Source of the DNA: JAFECT01 sp964432415
GTDB taxonomy: Bacteria > Pseudomonadota > Alphaproteobacteria > Caulobacterales > Caulobacteraceae
Assembly (NCBI GenBank): GCA_964432415.1
Contig: CAYSNW010000002.1
Location: 1 to 64,000 of the forward strand
DNA length: 64,000 bases
Direction of reading: 5' to 3'
Made by a program: the position numbers and the translations under genes. The notes under the pieces are model-generated. The model searched no databases. It was not told the DNA's origin and saw only the letters and a list, made by a program, of their open reading frames with translations. Shown in pieces: positions 41,965 through 51,085 of this stretch. Numbering within the stretch: position 1 is the stretch's first letter; each line of letters begins with the position of its first letter.

Positions 41965-43977
41965 TCAGGCGCTGCGCCACCGCTCCAGACTTGACCCAAG
42001 GGCAAGTTTCAGCGGGTCGAGCCAGGGTTCGAAGTGGCGCCACTGGTCCAACCCCTCCGTGTAGATGGGCCGGCGCACCTGTTCGGACGAGGCGGTGCGT
42101 ACGATCCGCTCGGTCTCCCAGAAGCGAAGGGTGGATTCCTCAAAGGCCAGGCCGCAATGGGCCAGCAGGGCGCGCACCTGCGCCTCCGGATCGGCGACCA
42201 GATCCTCGTAGATCACCCGGTGGACCCGCCCCGGCGCGGCGGCGTCGAAATGGTCCATCAGGGCCACATAGTCCCGGTACCAGCGTCCGATGTCGCCAAG
42301 GTCGTAGCTGAAGGCCTGGCCGCGCGCGAAATGCTGCTTGAAGCCGGAGAAACAGCAGGCCAGCGGATGGCGCCGCACATCGACGATCTTCGCCCTGGGC
42401 AGGATCAGCGCAATGAAGCCCGCGTGCAGGAAGTTGTTGGGCATCTTGTCGATGAACAAGGGCCGACCGAGCTTGCGATGCACCCGGGTGGCGTCGAGGT
42501 AGGCCTGGCCGAGGTCGGAAAGCTCCGTGGCCGAAAGGCTCGCCAGCACCTCGGGATAGGCGCTGGGACCGCCCTTGCCGTCGCGCCCGCCCACCCGCCG
42601 GGCCAGTAGCGCGATATCCGGCAGTTCGGTGGTGCCCTCCACCTGGGAATGGCTCGACAGGATCTGCTCCACCAGGGTCGAGCCGGAGCGCGGCAAGCCG
42701 ACGACGAAAATCGGGTCGGGCGCCGGGTTTCCCTGCCCCTCCCGCGCCTTGAACAGGGCCGGGGTGAAAAAGGCGCGCGCCCGTTCCAGCTGCTCGGTGG
42801 TCTCCTCCGGCTCGTAGGCCAGGCCCTCGCGGCGCAGGGCGGCGCCCCGGGCGTAGTGGCCGAAGGCGGCCTCCCATCGCCCCTCGTCCTCCAGGGCCTT
42901 GCCGAGGGCGAAGTGCAGATGAAAGGCGTCCTCGGGCCCGAGACTGTCGGCCTCAAGCCCCGTCTCCATCGCGGCGATGTCGGCGGCCTCGAAGCGCACG
43001 GTCTTCAGATTGGCCAGGCTCCACCAGGCTTCGCCGAAGGTCGGCGCCAGGGCCGTGCTGCGCCGGTAGGCCTCCACCGCTTCCGCTGTGCGGCCTATGG
43101 CCTTGAGCGTGTGGCCATAGCTCATCCACACCTTGGGCTGGTCCGGATGCCGCTCCAGCACGGCGCGGTACAGTTCCGCCGACAGGTCCTGGTCGCCGGT
43201 GCGCGACACCGACGCCGCCTTCAGGCTCAGCAGGCCGGCGTTGGACGGGTCCTTTTCCAGCAGCCGCTCGATCTCGACCAGAGCCTCCACCGCCTTGTTC
43301 TGCCGGTGCAGAACGGTGGCGTAGTTCTGCCGCGCCGCGTCGAAGCCCGGCGCCAGGGCCAGGCATCGCTCCAGCAGGTGCTCGGCGTCCTCGAAACGAC
43401 CGAGCCGCGCGGCGACCTCCGCCAGCATGCGGATCGCGGCCACGTCGGTCGGATGCGCCTGCAGGAAGGGTCGGATCAGCCGCTCGGCCACGTCCAGCCG
43501 GTTCTCGAACAGGGCGGAGGCGGCCTGCATCAGGACCGGGTCCCCCACCGAGGCGTTGACCACCTGGCCGTGGGCCTCCTGGGCGGCCTCGACCTCGCCG
43601 CGGACCAGCAGCAGGTCCCCCAGCGCGCGCCAGGCATGGGGCTGCATCGGATCGATGGCCACCGCGCGCCTCAGGCCCTCGATCGCCGCGTCGGTCTCGC
43701 CCAGCGCCGCCTCGGCCAGGCCCAGCTCCACATGCGGCGCGCTCCAGGCCGGCGCCTGCGCCGCCAGCGGCGCGAGCACGGCCCGTGCGGCGGCCGGATC
43801 GCCGTTCAGCCGGTGCGCCACGCCCAACAGCAGCTGGGCCTGGGGATGACCCGGCACGACCCTGAGAATCTCCTGCGCCTGCAGAACCGCCAGCGCCGGC
43901 CGGTCGCCCAGCATCGAGGCGGTATGGGCCAGGGCGGTTTCGAGCGAGCCGGTGGGCTCAGCGGCGGAGTCGGACAA
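41965..43977 (-). CDS. TPR-repeat sulfotransferase
   Basis: 670 residues. The first ~350 are tetratricopeptide repeats (AWRALGDLLLVRGEVEAAQEAH, VWMSYGHTLKAIGRTAEAVEAYRRS). The C-terminal ~270 form a PAPS-dependent sulfotransferase: 5'-phosphosulfate loop VVGLPRSGSTLVEQIL, KMPNNFLHAGFIALILPRAKIVDVRRHPLACC, and YEDLVADPEAQV. This architecture is common in alphaproteobacteria with TonB receptors. It is directly upstream of the TonB receptor and may modify its cargo or an envelope molecule; that is inference. Confidence 0.92.
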   Translation of the reverse strand: MSDSAAEPTGSLETALAHTASMLGDRPALAVLQAQEILRVVPGHPQAQLLLGVAHRLNGDPAAARAVLAPLAAQAPAWSAPHVELGLAEAALGETDAAIEGLRRAVAIDPMQPHAWRALGDLLLVRGEVEAAQEAHGQVVNASVGDPVLMQAASALFENRLDVAERLIRPFLQAHPTDVAAIRMLAEVAARLGRFEDAEHLLERCLALAPGFDAARQNYATVLHRQNKAVEALVEIERLLEKDPSNAGLLSLKAASVSRTGDQDLSAELYRAVLERHPDQPKVWMSYGHTLKAIGRTAEAVEAYRRSTALAPTFGEAWWSLANLKTVRFEAADIAAMETGLEADSLGPEDAFHLHFALGKALEDEGRWEAAFGHYARGAALRREGLAYEPEETTEQLERARAFFTPALFKAREGQGNPAPDPIFVVGLPRSGSTLVEQILSSHSQVEGTTELPDIALLARRVGGRDGKGGPSAYPEVLASLSATELSDLGQAYLDATRVHRKLGRPLFIDKMPNNFLHAGFIALILPRAKIVDVRRHPLACCFSGFKQHFARGQAFSYDLGDIGRWYRDYVALMDHFDAAAPGRVHRVIYEDLVADPEAQVRALLAHCGLAFEESTLRFWETERIVRTASSEQVRRPIYTEGLDQWRHFEPWLDPLKLALGSSLERWRSA

Positions 43978-44129
43978 GGCGCGATCCTGGGCGGCGGAGG
44001 GCGATCAGACTCCGGCGCCCCGTCCGGTGTCAATCGCCATGGCCACGAGGGCGGCCGGGCCGGACACATTTCGCTTTACGCGCGAACAATATCGAATTTA
44101 CCTCCCCGCCTGAAAACCCGGGGAGCGCC

Positions 44130-45101
44130 ATGGAAACCGTCGCGAAAGTCGTTTCGATCATCTCCGGCCTGCTGTCGGCCGGATCCAGCCTGAAGAACCT
44201 GTTCGACCCGTCCAGCGGGGGGATCGACCTGCAGCAGCTCACCGACATGATCGTCAACGAGGTCAAGGTCGTGTTCCAGCGCGACCTGACCCTGGACCAG
44301 ATCAAGGCGGCCACCGCCTCGGCCCAGTCCGCCAGCCAGTTCGTCAACGAGGACTACGCCGCCGACGTCAACGCCGGCTACACCGACGACCAGCTCTACG
44401 CCGCCCTGACCTCGGGCCTCGGCGCCAACGCCCTGTCCGACGCGGAAGATCAGATCAACCTGATGGCCCAGTGGACCGACGACGGCCAGGCGGACCTCGC
44501 CCAGCAGACGATCTCGCTCTACCTGCTGCTCGGCGCCATCATCCTGGGCTTCTACCAGGAGATGGCCAGGCGCTCGACCGGCGACGTCCACAACGCCACG
44601 CTGGCCACGATCAAGGCGCGCGCCGCCACCTACTACGCCACGGCCCAGCCCCTGGTCGCCGCGGTGCAGACCGCCCGGCTGGCGGCGATCTCGGGGCTCG
44701 ATATCGCCTACAATCCCTATACCAACACGCCCCGCCAGGTGACCTTCACCGACAGCTGGCTGAGCGGCGATCCGGTCTGCGGCGCCTTCTACAGCAACGG
44801 CGCATACTCGCCGCTCTGCACCGATCCCCTCGGCGCGGTGACCCCCGTCCTGACCGCCTATGTGGGATTGGTCTCCACCGGCGACGCCACCGCGGCCTCG
44901 GCCCTGAAGACCCAAGTCTACGACAACAGCTGCACGAACGGCTACGCCCAGACGCTCGACTACCGGGTCGATTCCGTCGTGACCTATGGAACCTGGTACG
45001 CGAACTGCCTGACCTCGCTCGCCAACTTCGCCGCCCTGAAGACCAACCCCCTGGGCGGAACCAGCGCAACCCATCACGGCAGGCACAGGCCTCACCACTG
45101 A
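44130..45101 (+). CDS. Unrecognised helix-rich protein with a hydrophobic segment and four cysteines
   Basis: 323 residues from ATG 44130. The N-terminus (VAKVVSIISGLLSAGSSLKNLF) is amphipathic rather than a cleavable signal. Long predicted helices follow, with one hydrophobic stretch in the middle (ISLYLLLGAIILGFYQ). The second half has Cys pairs (PVCGAFYSNG...PLC, then NSC and NC) that could form disulfides, and a His-rich tail. The layout recalls alpha-helical pore-forming toxins, but I cannot claim homology. It is an orphan gene between a reverse-strand sulfotransferase and a reverse-strand protease. ORF quality is good (GC3 pattern, conserved-looking start). Confidence 0.7.
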   Translation: METVAKVVSIISGLLSAGSSLKNLFDPSSGGIDLQQLTDMIVNEVKVVFQRDLTLDQIKAATASAQSASQFVNEDYAADVNAGYTDDQLYAALTSGLGANALSDAEDQINLMAQWTDDGQADLAQQTISLYLLLGAIILGFYQEMARRSTGDVHNATLATIKARAATYYATAQPLVAAVQTARLAAISGLDIAYNPYTNTPRQVTFTDSWLSGDPVCGAFYSNGAYSPLCTDPLGAVTPVLTAYVGLVSTGDATAASALKTQVYDNSCTNGYAQTLDYRVDSVVTYGTWYANCLTSLANFAALKTNPLGGTSATHHGRHRPHH

Positions 45102-45129
45102 GCCGGCGGCGTCCTGGGTCGATGGTTCC

Positions 45130-46359
45130 CTACAGCCAGTCGTCCAGGGTGACGGGCTTCATCAGCTCCTTGCCGTCGCGCTCGAGCTGGAAGTGGATGC
45201 TGCGCCCCGGCTCGTCCTGCAGGGCCCACAGGATGCCGAAATAGCCGCCCTGGCCGATCCAGCCCTTGACCGTGTCGCCGGGGCGGAAGTCCGCGGCCTC
45301 TGCCGGTGAGCCCTTTTGCACGCTGGCGACGTGGACGAAATCGCCCTGGGCCTCGAGCTCCAGGCCCGAGCGGTCGATGCGCCAGAAGTCCTTGTGGGCG
45401 GCCGAAGCGCGGATCAGGGTCTGCTGGCGGCTGAGGTCGTAGATGAAGTTCAGGCGACGCAGCATCTCCACGCCCACCAGCACATCGGCCTCGTGGGTGG
45501 CCTCGTCCGCGTCGCCGGGATCGCCCAGCACCACCGGCGGTTTGTCGAACACGAGCTTGCCGATCTGGAAGCGCTCGCCGATCACCGTGCGCGTGCGCGG
45601 AACCCGCCCGAACGTGGTCCAGGTGCGGCCCGGCTGGGCGCGCGCGTGGCTGTCCCACAGGCGGTGCGCCTTGACGAAGCGCGGCGAGACGAACAGGGCG
45701 TCACCGATCCCCGTGTCGAACAGCACCTTGACGCTGCGACCGTCGAGCCAGCCGTGCATCAGCGGTCGGTGGCCGGAATGCATATGGGAGAACCCCACCC
45801 CGTCGGTCTTGAGCAGGGGCACCAGTTCGTAGCCCGTGGCGTTCTCGGGAACAGGGCCGGACACCCGCGCCAGGCTCTTGTCGAAGTTCATGTCCCAGAC
45901 CGCGACGCGCCCGGAGGGGACCACCCCCTGGGCCAGGTCGAAGCGGCCTGTCGGCTGGCCGACCAGCACGGCTTCGCGCTCCAGGAAGGCGCCGCCGACC
46001 TCGACGCGGTCGGCCTGGAAGACGGGAAGGTCGTCGAAACCGACCGGGCCCTTCATCCGCGCCGCCTTCGACCCGCCGTTCATCTGACCCGGCGCCTGGA
46101 CCAGGGTGGAGTCGCCGCCGGTCAGCTTCAGGTCCGCCGCCAGCTTCTGGTCGATCATGTAGTCGCGCGCGGCGGTGTCGATCAGGAAGGCGTAGGGGCC
46201 GCGGCCGTTGACCTTCACCGACAGCCAGACCCGGTTCTGGGTCAGCCGGAAGGCGAAGGGGGCGCTGGCGGTCAGGGCCGCCGCCGTCAGCGGGCAGATC
46301 AGGGCGCCGGCGCCGCCAAGTCCGGCCAGCAACGCCCCGCGTCGCGTCGATTCAGTCAC
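45130..46359 (-). CDS. Tat-exported double-lobed aspartyl-protease-like/PDZ protein, paralog A
   Basis: 409 residues from GTG 46359. A twin-arginine signal (STRRGALLAGLGGAGALIC) precedes two retropepsin-like lobes: lobe one has FLIDTAARD with Asp61 but Ala in place of Gly, lobe two has VLFDTGIGD with Asp215. A PDZ domain closes the protein (residues ~325-400: GDFVHVASVQKGSPAEAADFRPGDTV). Two lobes in one chain imitate a pepsin-like dimer. The first lobe's DTA may lower activity. Neighbour B is a 70 percent-like paralog; likely one duplication. Confidence 0.85.
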   Translation of the reverse strand: MTESTRRGALLAGLGGAGALICPLTAAALTASAPFAFRLTQNRVWLSVKVNGRGPYAFLIDTAARDYMIDQKLAADLKLTGGDSTLVQAPGQMNGGSKAARMKGPVGFDDLPVFQADRVEVGGAFLEREAVLVGQPTGRFDLAQGVVPSGRVAVWDMNFDKSLARVSGPVPENATGYELVPLLKTDGVGFSHMHSGHRPLMHGWLDGRSVKVLFDTGIGDALFVSPRFVKAHRLWDSHARAQPGRTWTTFGRVPRTRTVIGERFQIGKLVFDKPPVVLGDPGDADEATHEADVLVGVEMLRRLNFIYDLSRQQTLIRASAAHKDFWRIDRSGLELEAQGDFVHVASVQKGSPAEAADFRPGDTVKGWIGQGGYFGILWALQDEPGRSIHFQLERDGKELMKPVTLDDWL

Positions 46360-46425
46360 GGCGCCCCCCTGCCGATAGCTTCAACCAGGAGACGAGAATG
46401 GGCGAAGGCCCAGCCCGGTCAATCC

Positions 46426-47655
46426 CTAAAGCCAGTCGTCCAGGGTGAGCGGCTTCATCAGCTCCTTGCCGTCGCGCTCGAGCTGGAAGTGGATGCTGCG
46501 GCCCGGTTCGTCCTGCAGGGCCCACAGGATGCCGAAGTAGCCGCCCTCCCCGATCCAGCCCTTGACCGCGTCGCCGGGACGGAAGTCCGCGGCCTCGGCC
46601 GGCGAGCCCTTCTGCACGCTGGCGACATGGACGAAGTCACCCACCGCCACCAGCTCCAGCCCGGAGCGATCGACGCGCCAGAAGTCGTCGTGGGCGCCGG
46701 AGGGCTGCACCAGCACGTGCTGGCGGTCGATGTCGTAGACGAAGTTCATCCGGCGCAGGACTTCCACGCCCACCAGCACATCGGCCTCGTTGGTGGTGTC
46801 GCCCGCGTCCGCCGGATCGCCCAGCACCATGGGCACATTCTCGAAATGGATGTTCCCGACCCGGAAGCTCTTGCCGATCACCGTGCGCGTCGTGGGCACG
46901 CGGCCAAAGGTGGTCCAGGTCCGGCCCGGCTGGAACTTCGGGAACGCGTCCCACAGCTTCTCGCGCTTGACGTAGCCGGGGGACAGGAACAGGCCATCGG
47001 CAATTCCGGTGTCGAACAGCACCCGCACGTCCTTGCCGTTCAGCTTGGCGTACACCAGCGGCCGGTCGCCATACAGCCGGTGCGACCACTGGATCGGGTT
47101 CTTCTTCAGGATCGGAACCCGGTCATAGCCGCGGGGATTCGCCCGCACGGCGGTCGCGACCCTGGCCAACCCCCGGTCGAAATTCATGTCCAGCACGGCG
47201 ACGCGGCCCGATGGCACCACGCCTTGCGCCAGGTCGAAGCGCCCGGGCGGTTGACCGACCAGAACCGCGTCCCGGTCCTGGAAAGCTCCAGCGATGGTGA
47301 TCGAATTGACCTGGAAGACGGGCAGGTCGGAGTTCCCAACCGGGCCCTTCAACCGTGCGGCCTTGGTCGGGATACCCCCGGCCTGACCGGGGGTGAGGGC
47401 CATGGAGGACTCCCCGCCGGTCAGCTTCAGGCTCGCGGCCAGCTTCTGGTCGATCATGTAGTCGCGCGCGGCGGTGTCGACCAGGAAGGCGAAGGGCCCC
47501 TTGTCGTTGACCTTCACCGCCAGCCAGACCCGGTTCTGGGTCATGCGGAACGGAAACGGCGTGCTCTGCACCGCCTGGGCGATCCCGGGCGCCAAGCCCG
47601 CGGCGGTAAGGCTGAGACCGGCGGCCAGCGCGGTCCTCCGGTTGAAATCCTGCAT
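46426..47655 (-). CDS. Tat-exported double-lobed aspartyl-protease-like/PDZ protein, paralog B
   Basis: 409 residues from ATG 47655. Twin-arginine signal (NRRTALAAGLSLTAAGLAPG). Lobe one FLVDTAARD (Asp60, DTA), lobe two VLFDTGIAD (Asp215, DTG), then a PDZ domain (VASVQKGSPAEAADFRPGD). The C-terminal ~75 residues are almost identical to paralog A, including DNA, while the middle has diverged. Likely role: periplasmic proteolysis or peptide sensing; substrate unknown. An in-frame GTG at 47670 would add five residues, but the ATG at 47655 begins the Tat signal better. Confidence 0.85.
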   Translation of the reverse strand: MQDFNRRTALAAGLSLTAAGLAPGIAQAVQSTPFPFRMTQNRVWLAVKVNDKGPFAFLVDTAARDYMIDQKLAASLKLTGGESSMALTPGQAGGIPTKAARLKGPVGNSDLPVFQVNSITIAGAFQDRDAVLVGQPPGRFDLAQGVVPSGRVAVLDMNFDRGLARVATAVRANPRGYDRVPILKKNPIQWSHRLYGDRPLVYAKLNGKDVRVLFDTGIADGLFLSPGYVKREKLWDAFPKFQPGRTWTTFGRVPTTRTVIGKSFRVGNIHFENVPMVLGDPADAGDTTNEADVLVGVEVLRRMNFVYDIDRQHVLVQPSGAHDDFWRVDRSGLELVAVGDFVHVASVQKGSPAEAADFRPGDAVKGWIGEGGYFGILWALQDEPGRSIHFQLERDGKELMKPLTLDDWL

Positions 47656-47879
47656 GCCGACATCCCCCACGCCCTACCCGCCGATATCGAGCCCGCTGTC
47701 TGCAGCCGTCAAGGCTGGCGATGCGGAGCCCTCTGACAATCGAACGACGTGACGTGGCGGAGTCCGCCGCTGGTCGACCGGTTGTAGCAGCCTGGAGCTA
47801 TTTCGGAATCGGTCTGTCCCAAGGGGCCGCAGGACATTGGGGCTGAGGTGGCCTGCCACCGGAAGCCGAAGGCGGAGGG

Positions 47880-47970
47880 TGGCGGAGACGGAGGGATTCG
47901 AACCCTCGATACCCTTGAGAGGTATGACGATTTAGCAAACCGTTGCCTTCAGCCACTCGGCCACGTCTCC
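47880..47970 (-). tRNA. tRNA-Ser (anticodon GCU)
   Basis: Reverse strand starts GGAGACGTGGCCGAGTGG at 47970 and ends with the CCA at 47882-47880. The acceptor stem GGAGACG pairs with CGTCTCC. The anticodon loop TTTGCTAAA contains GCU (DNA GCT, 47936-47934). A long variable arm with a hairpin follows, then GGTTCGAATCC as the T loop. Length 91 nt including CCA fits class II serine tRNA. Confidence 0.95.
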
Positions 47971-48171
47971 GGCGGCGTTCCGTTTGCCCGCACCGCCGCC
48001 GGGGGTCAACCCATCGCACACGAGAAGTTGGGTCAGATCCTCATCCCGTGTCGATCCACGAACCACCAACCGCCATCCCATGCGAAATTCTCGCGCGTTA
48101 ACGCGGTTTGCACGGGATCGGGCGCATGGTCCGGCAAGGTCCGCCCTCCGTGACCGGCCAAGAACCGCTCG

Positions 48172-49836
48172 ATGCCCGCCGCCCTCGCCCGTTCCCAGCC
48201 CGAGCTTCAGCCCGATGCGACGCCCGAGGTGACTCCGGCGGCGCGGGTCGCCGCGCCGGTCGCACGGCGGGACGATCGGCCCTCGGGGCGGGCGGTCGCT
48301 CCGCCCTCAGGTCCCCCCCAGGACGCCGCTGCGCTGCAGGCCCTGGCCGCGCGCGAGCTGGTCAGCGCCGAGACGCCTGCCGACCCGCGCGACCGCCGCG
48401 GTCCGCTGCGGCCCGGACAGCTGGTCTCTTCCCGTTCGCGCAGCTCCGGCGCCATGGCGGTCAGTCTGTTCCGCGCCGGCGACTTCCTGGCGCTGGGAGT
48501 GCTGGCCACGGTGGTCGCGGCCACGCTCAGCCCCCTGCCCCTGCTTTCCACCCCGCTGCGGACGCTGTTGCCCTTCATCGCCGCCGCCGCGGTGGGCGCC
48601 CAGTTGCTCGAAGGCTTCGAGCTCTATCGTTTCGGCCGCAACGAGAAGCTCAGCCTGCACCTGGCCAAGGTCGCCCTCGCGATGATCGTCTCCGGCGCAG
48701 TGGCCCTGGGCGTCGCCGCCTTCCTCGCCGCCGGCCCGGGCGTGGCGACCGCGCTGGTGATCTGGAGCGCGCTCGGCCTGATGTGCGTGCACATGCTGCA
48801 CGTCGGCTGGTGGGCGGTGGTGCGCGACTGGCGCACCTCCGGCAAGCTGACCCCCAACGTCGTCGTCGTGGGCGCCACCAAGCACGCCGAACGCCTGATC
48901 AAGGCCGCCATCGCCCGGCGCGACGTCAATGTCATTGGCGTCTTCGACGACCGCATGGCCCGCTCGCCCACCAATGTCGCGGGCGTGCCGGTGCTCGGCG
49001 GCACCCTCGACCTGCTGGAACACCGCATCACCCCCTCGGTGGACCGGGTGGTGATCGCCGTCGATCCCTCCGCCAAGAACCGGGTGCGCGAGATCATCGA
49101 CCGGCTGAAGGTGCTGCCCAACGAGGTCAGCCTGCTGGTCGACCTGGAGACCGAACTCGACCGCAACGCCGCCCTGAAGCGCCTGGGCGACGCGCCCCTG
49201 ACCCGCGTCTCGGGCCTGCCTGCCGACGACCGCCGCGCCCTGTCCAAGCGCGCCCAGGACCTGCTGATCGGCACAGCCGCGCTCGTCATCCTGTCGCCGG
49301 TGATCGCCCTGACCGCGCTGGCCGTGCGGCTGGACAGCCCGGGCCCGGTGTTCTTCCGCCAGCGCCGCCACGGCTTCAACAACGAGACCATCACGGTCTG
49401 GAAGTTCCGCTCCATGCGCGTGGAGTCCACCGACTATGCCGCCTCGCGCCAGGTCACCGCCGACGACGACCGCATCACCCGGGTCGGCAAGTTCATCCGC
49501 AAGACCAGCCTGGACGAGCTGCCCCAGCTGCTGAACGTCCTGAAGGGCGAGATGTCCCTGGTCGGTCCGCGTCCGCACGCGGTCGGCATGAAGACCGGCC
49601 AGGCGGAGTCCTCGCGCCTGGTGGCCGAATACGCGTGGCGCCACCGCATGAAGCCCGGCATGACCGGCTGGGCCGCGATCAAGGGCTCGCGCGGGCCCCT
49701 GCACAACCCCGCCGACGTGCGCCGCCGCGTCTCGCTCGACATCGAATACATCGAGCGCCAGTCCTTCTGGCTCGACCTCTACGTCATGGCCATGACCATC
49801 CCCTGCCTGCTGGGCGACCGGGAAGCGATCCGCTAG
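48172..49836 (+). CDS. hfsE: Holdfast initiating sugar-phosphate transferase HfsE (polyprenyl glycosylphosphotransferase)
   Basis: 554-residue membrane enzyme that would load the first sugar phosphate onto undecaprenyl phosphate. A Pro/Ala-rich cytoplasmic head is followed by four hydrophobic segments, a CoA-binding-like fold (VVVVGATKHAERLIKAAI, GVFDDR) and the C-terminal transferase: GPVFFRQRRHGFNNETITVWKFRSMR, RKTSLDELPQLLNVLKGEMSLVGPRPH, KPGMTGWAAIKGSRG. It begins the hfs run. The stop overlaps the DUF1176 stop on the other strand (CTAG). Confidence 0.9.
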   Translation: MPAALARSQPELQPDATPEVTPAARVAAPVARRDDRPSGRAVAPPSGPPQDAAALQALAARELVSAETPADPRDRRGPLRPGQLVSSRSRSSGAMAVSLFRAGDFLALGVLATVVAATLSPLPLLSTPLRTLLPFIAAAAVGAQLLEGFELYRFGRNEKLSLHLAKVALAMIVSGAVALGVAAFLAAGPGVATALVIWSALGLMCVHMLHVGWWAVVRDWRTSGKLTPNVVVVGATKHAERLIKAAIARRDVNVIGVFDDRMARSPTNVAGVPVLGGTLDLLEHRITPSVDRVVIAVDPSAKNRVREIIDRLKVLPNEVSLLVDLETELDRNAALKRLGDAPLTRVSGLPADDRRALSKRAQDLLIGTAALVILSPVIALTALAVRLDSPGPVFFRQRRHGFNNETITVWKFRSMRVESTDYAASRQVTADDDRITRVGKFIRKTSLDELPQLLNVLKGEMSLVGPRPHAVGMKTGQAESSRLVAEYAWRHRMKPGMTGWAAIKGSRGPLHNPADVRRRVSLDIEYIERQSFWLDLYVMAMTIPCLLGDREAIR

Positions 49837-50945
49837 CTTTTGGGGGGCGCCGGTCCCAGGCGTGGGTCGCGCGGCGCCGGTGTCGGGTCTTTCACGGTCG
49901 CGACAAACAGCGGCAACCGGTGTTCCTCCATGATCCCGTGGCAGTCCAGGATCAGCCAGTCGCCGTAGAGCACAAAACCCTGTCCGCCCCACTTCCAGGT
50001 CAGGGCGCGGCCGCAGAAACTGCCCCATGGAAACGTGTAGAGCTCGCGCGGATCGGCGTCCCAGGACCCTGCGTCCGTCGGGATACCAGGACTGGGCGCG
50101 CCCAGCTGCAGCGGCTCGACCTTGAGATCGTAGTCCGCCGGCAGCGGCAAATCGACCGGGCGAAGGCCTTCACCGTGCTCGCCGCCCAGGAAGAGCTGGC
50201 GAGGCATATGGCGTTCGCAATAGGGCGACCACAGCACCACGCCGGGCGCCAGGCGACGGCTGATGTCGGATGCGGGGTTGGGCGGACAGCCGGCCGTGCC
50301 GGTGCGTTCGAGAACCGAGGCTGGCATGCGCCAATCCAGCCCGGCCTGGTCGGCGCGCGGCGCCAGCACGATCTCCGGCATGGCGGGAAGCGGAGGCACG
50401 CTCTCGGCACGGTCTCCCACGGCCCACAGGGCGCTGACGGATCCTGCCCGCCCCTGTTCCGCGTCGATCCACGCCAGGGTCTCGGCGCCGTCCAGGGAGA
50501 AGGCCAGGGGACCGACCTCGAGCTTGCGTCCGTGGCGCATCGCCTGCAGCAGCAGCGAAACCGAGGCGGGATCGACCGTTCCGAGGGTATGGGCGGTTGT
50601 GCCCCAGGTCATGCTACCGCGGTACGAGACCCAGGTGACGGGCTTGATCCCCTCAACCGGCCGCCCATCCACGGATACGGCGGCGCTATCCAGGTAACCA
50701 CCGGGCAACACGATCTCGATCTTGGGCCGAGCGCCTTGCTCCCCGGCGACGGTGATCCTGAGATAGGCGGCGCGCTGATCACCTGTCGGCCCGCTGTGCC
50801 GGTCCGAGAGCCCATAGGCGTGACAGGTTCGCATGTTGTCGCAGGCGGCGATCCACGAACCGGTCTCGCGCACGCCGGCCCTCGCCGGCGCCACCCCAGC
50901 CAGGACCGTCAGCAGGATCAAAAGCGTTAGACCGCGATGGTTCAT
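49833..50945 (-). CDS. DUF1176 exported protein
   Basis: 370 residues from ATG 50945 with a signal peptide (LTLLILLTVLAGVAPARAG). The mature protein starts with WIAACDNMRTCHAYG, a typical DUF1176 opening with a Cys pair, and has more Cys near PYCERHM and ILDCHG. Function unknown. It sits against the transcription direction between hfsE and hfsF, so it is an intruder in the hfs run rather than a member of it. Confidence 0.85.
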   Translation of the reverse strand: MNHRGLTLLILLTVLAGVAPARAGVRETGSWIAACDNMRTCHAYGLSDRHSGPTGDQRAAYLRITVAGEQGARPKIEIVLPGGYLDSAAVSVDGRPVEGIKPVTWVSYRGSMTWGTTAHTLGTVDPASVSLLLQAMRHGRKLEVGPLAFSLDGAETLAWIDAEQGRAGSVSALWAVGDRAESVPPLPAMPEIVLAPRADQAGLDWRMPASVLERTGTAGCPPNPASDISRRLAPGVVLWSPYCERHMPRQLFLGGEHGEGLRPVDLPLPADYDLKVEPLQLGAPSPGIPTDAGSWDADPRELYTFPWGSFCGRALTWKWGGQGFVLYGDWLILDCHGIMEEHRLPLFVATVKDPTPAPRDPRLGPAPPKS

Positions 50946-51085
50946 GAGCCCCCCGGACACGCCCGCAGTCAGTCATGACACCCATGCGCACGCAACCCCG
51001 CCGTTAACGGGACCTGCACCGCCGCCCGCTAGAGTCCGCCCATGGTCCGTGGCCCCCGCCCCCGCCCACCGATGGAGCGCGCCTG

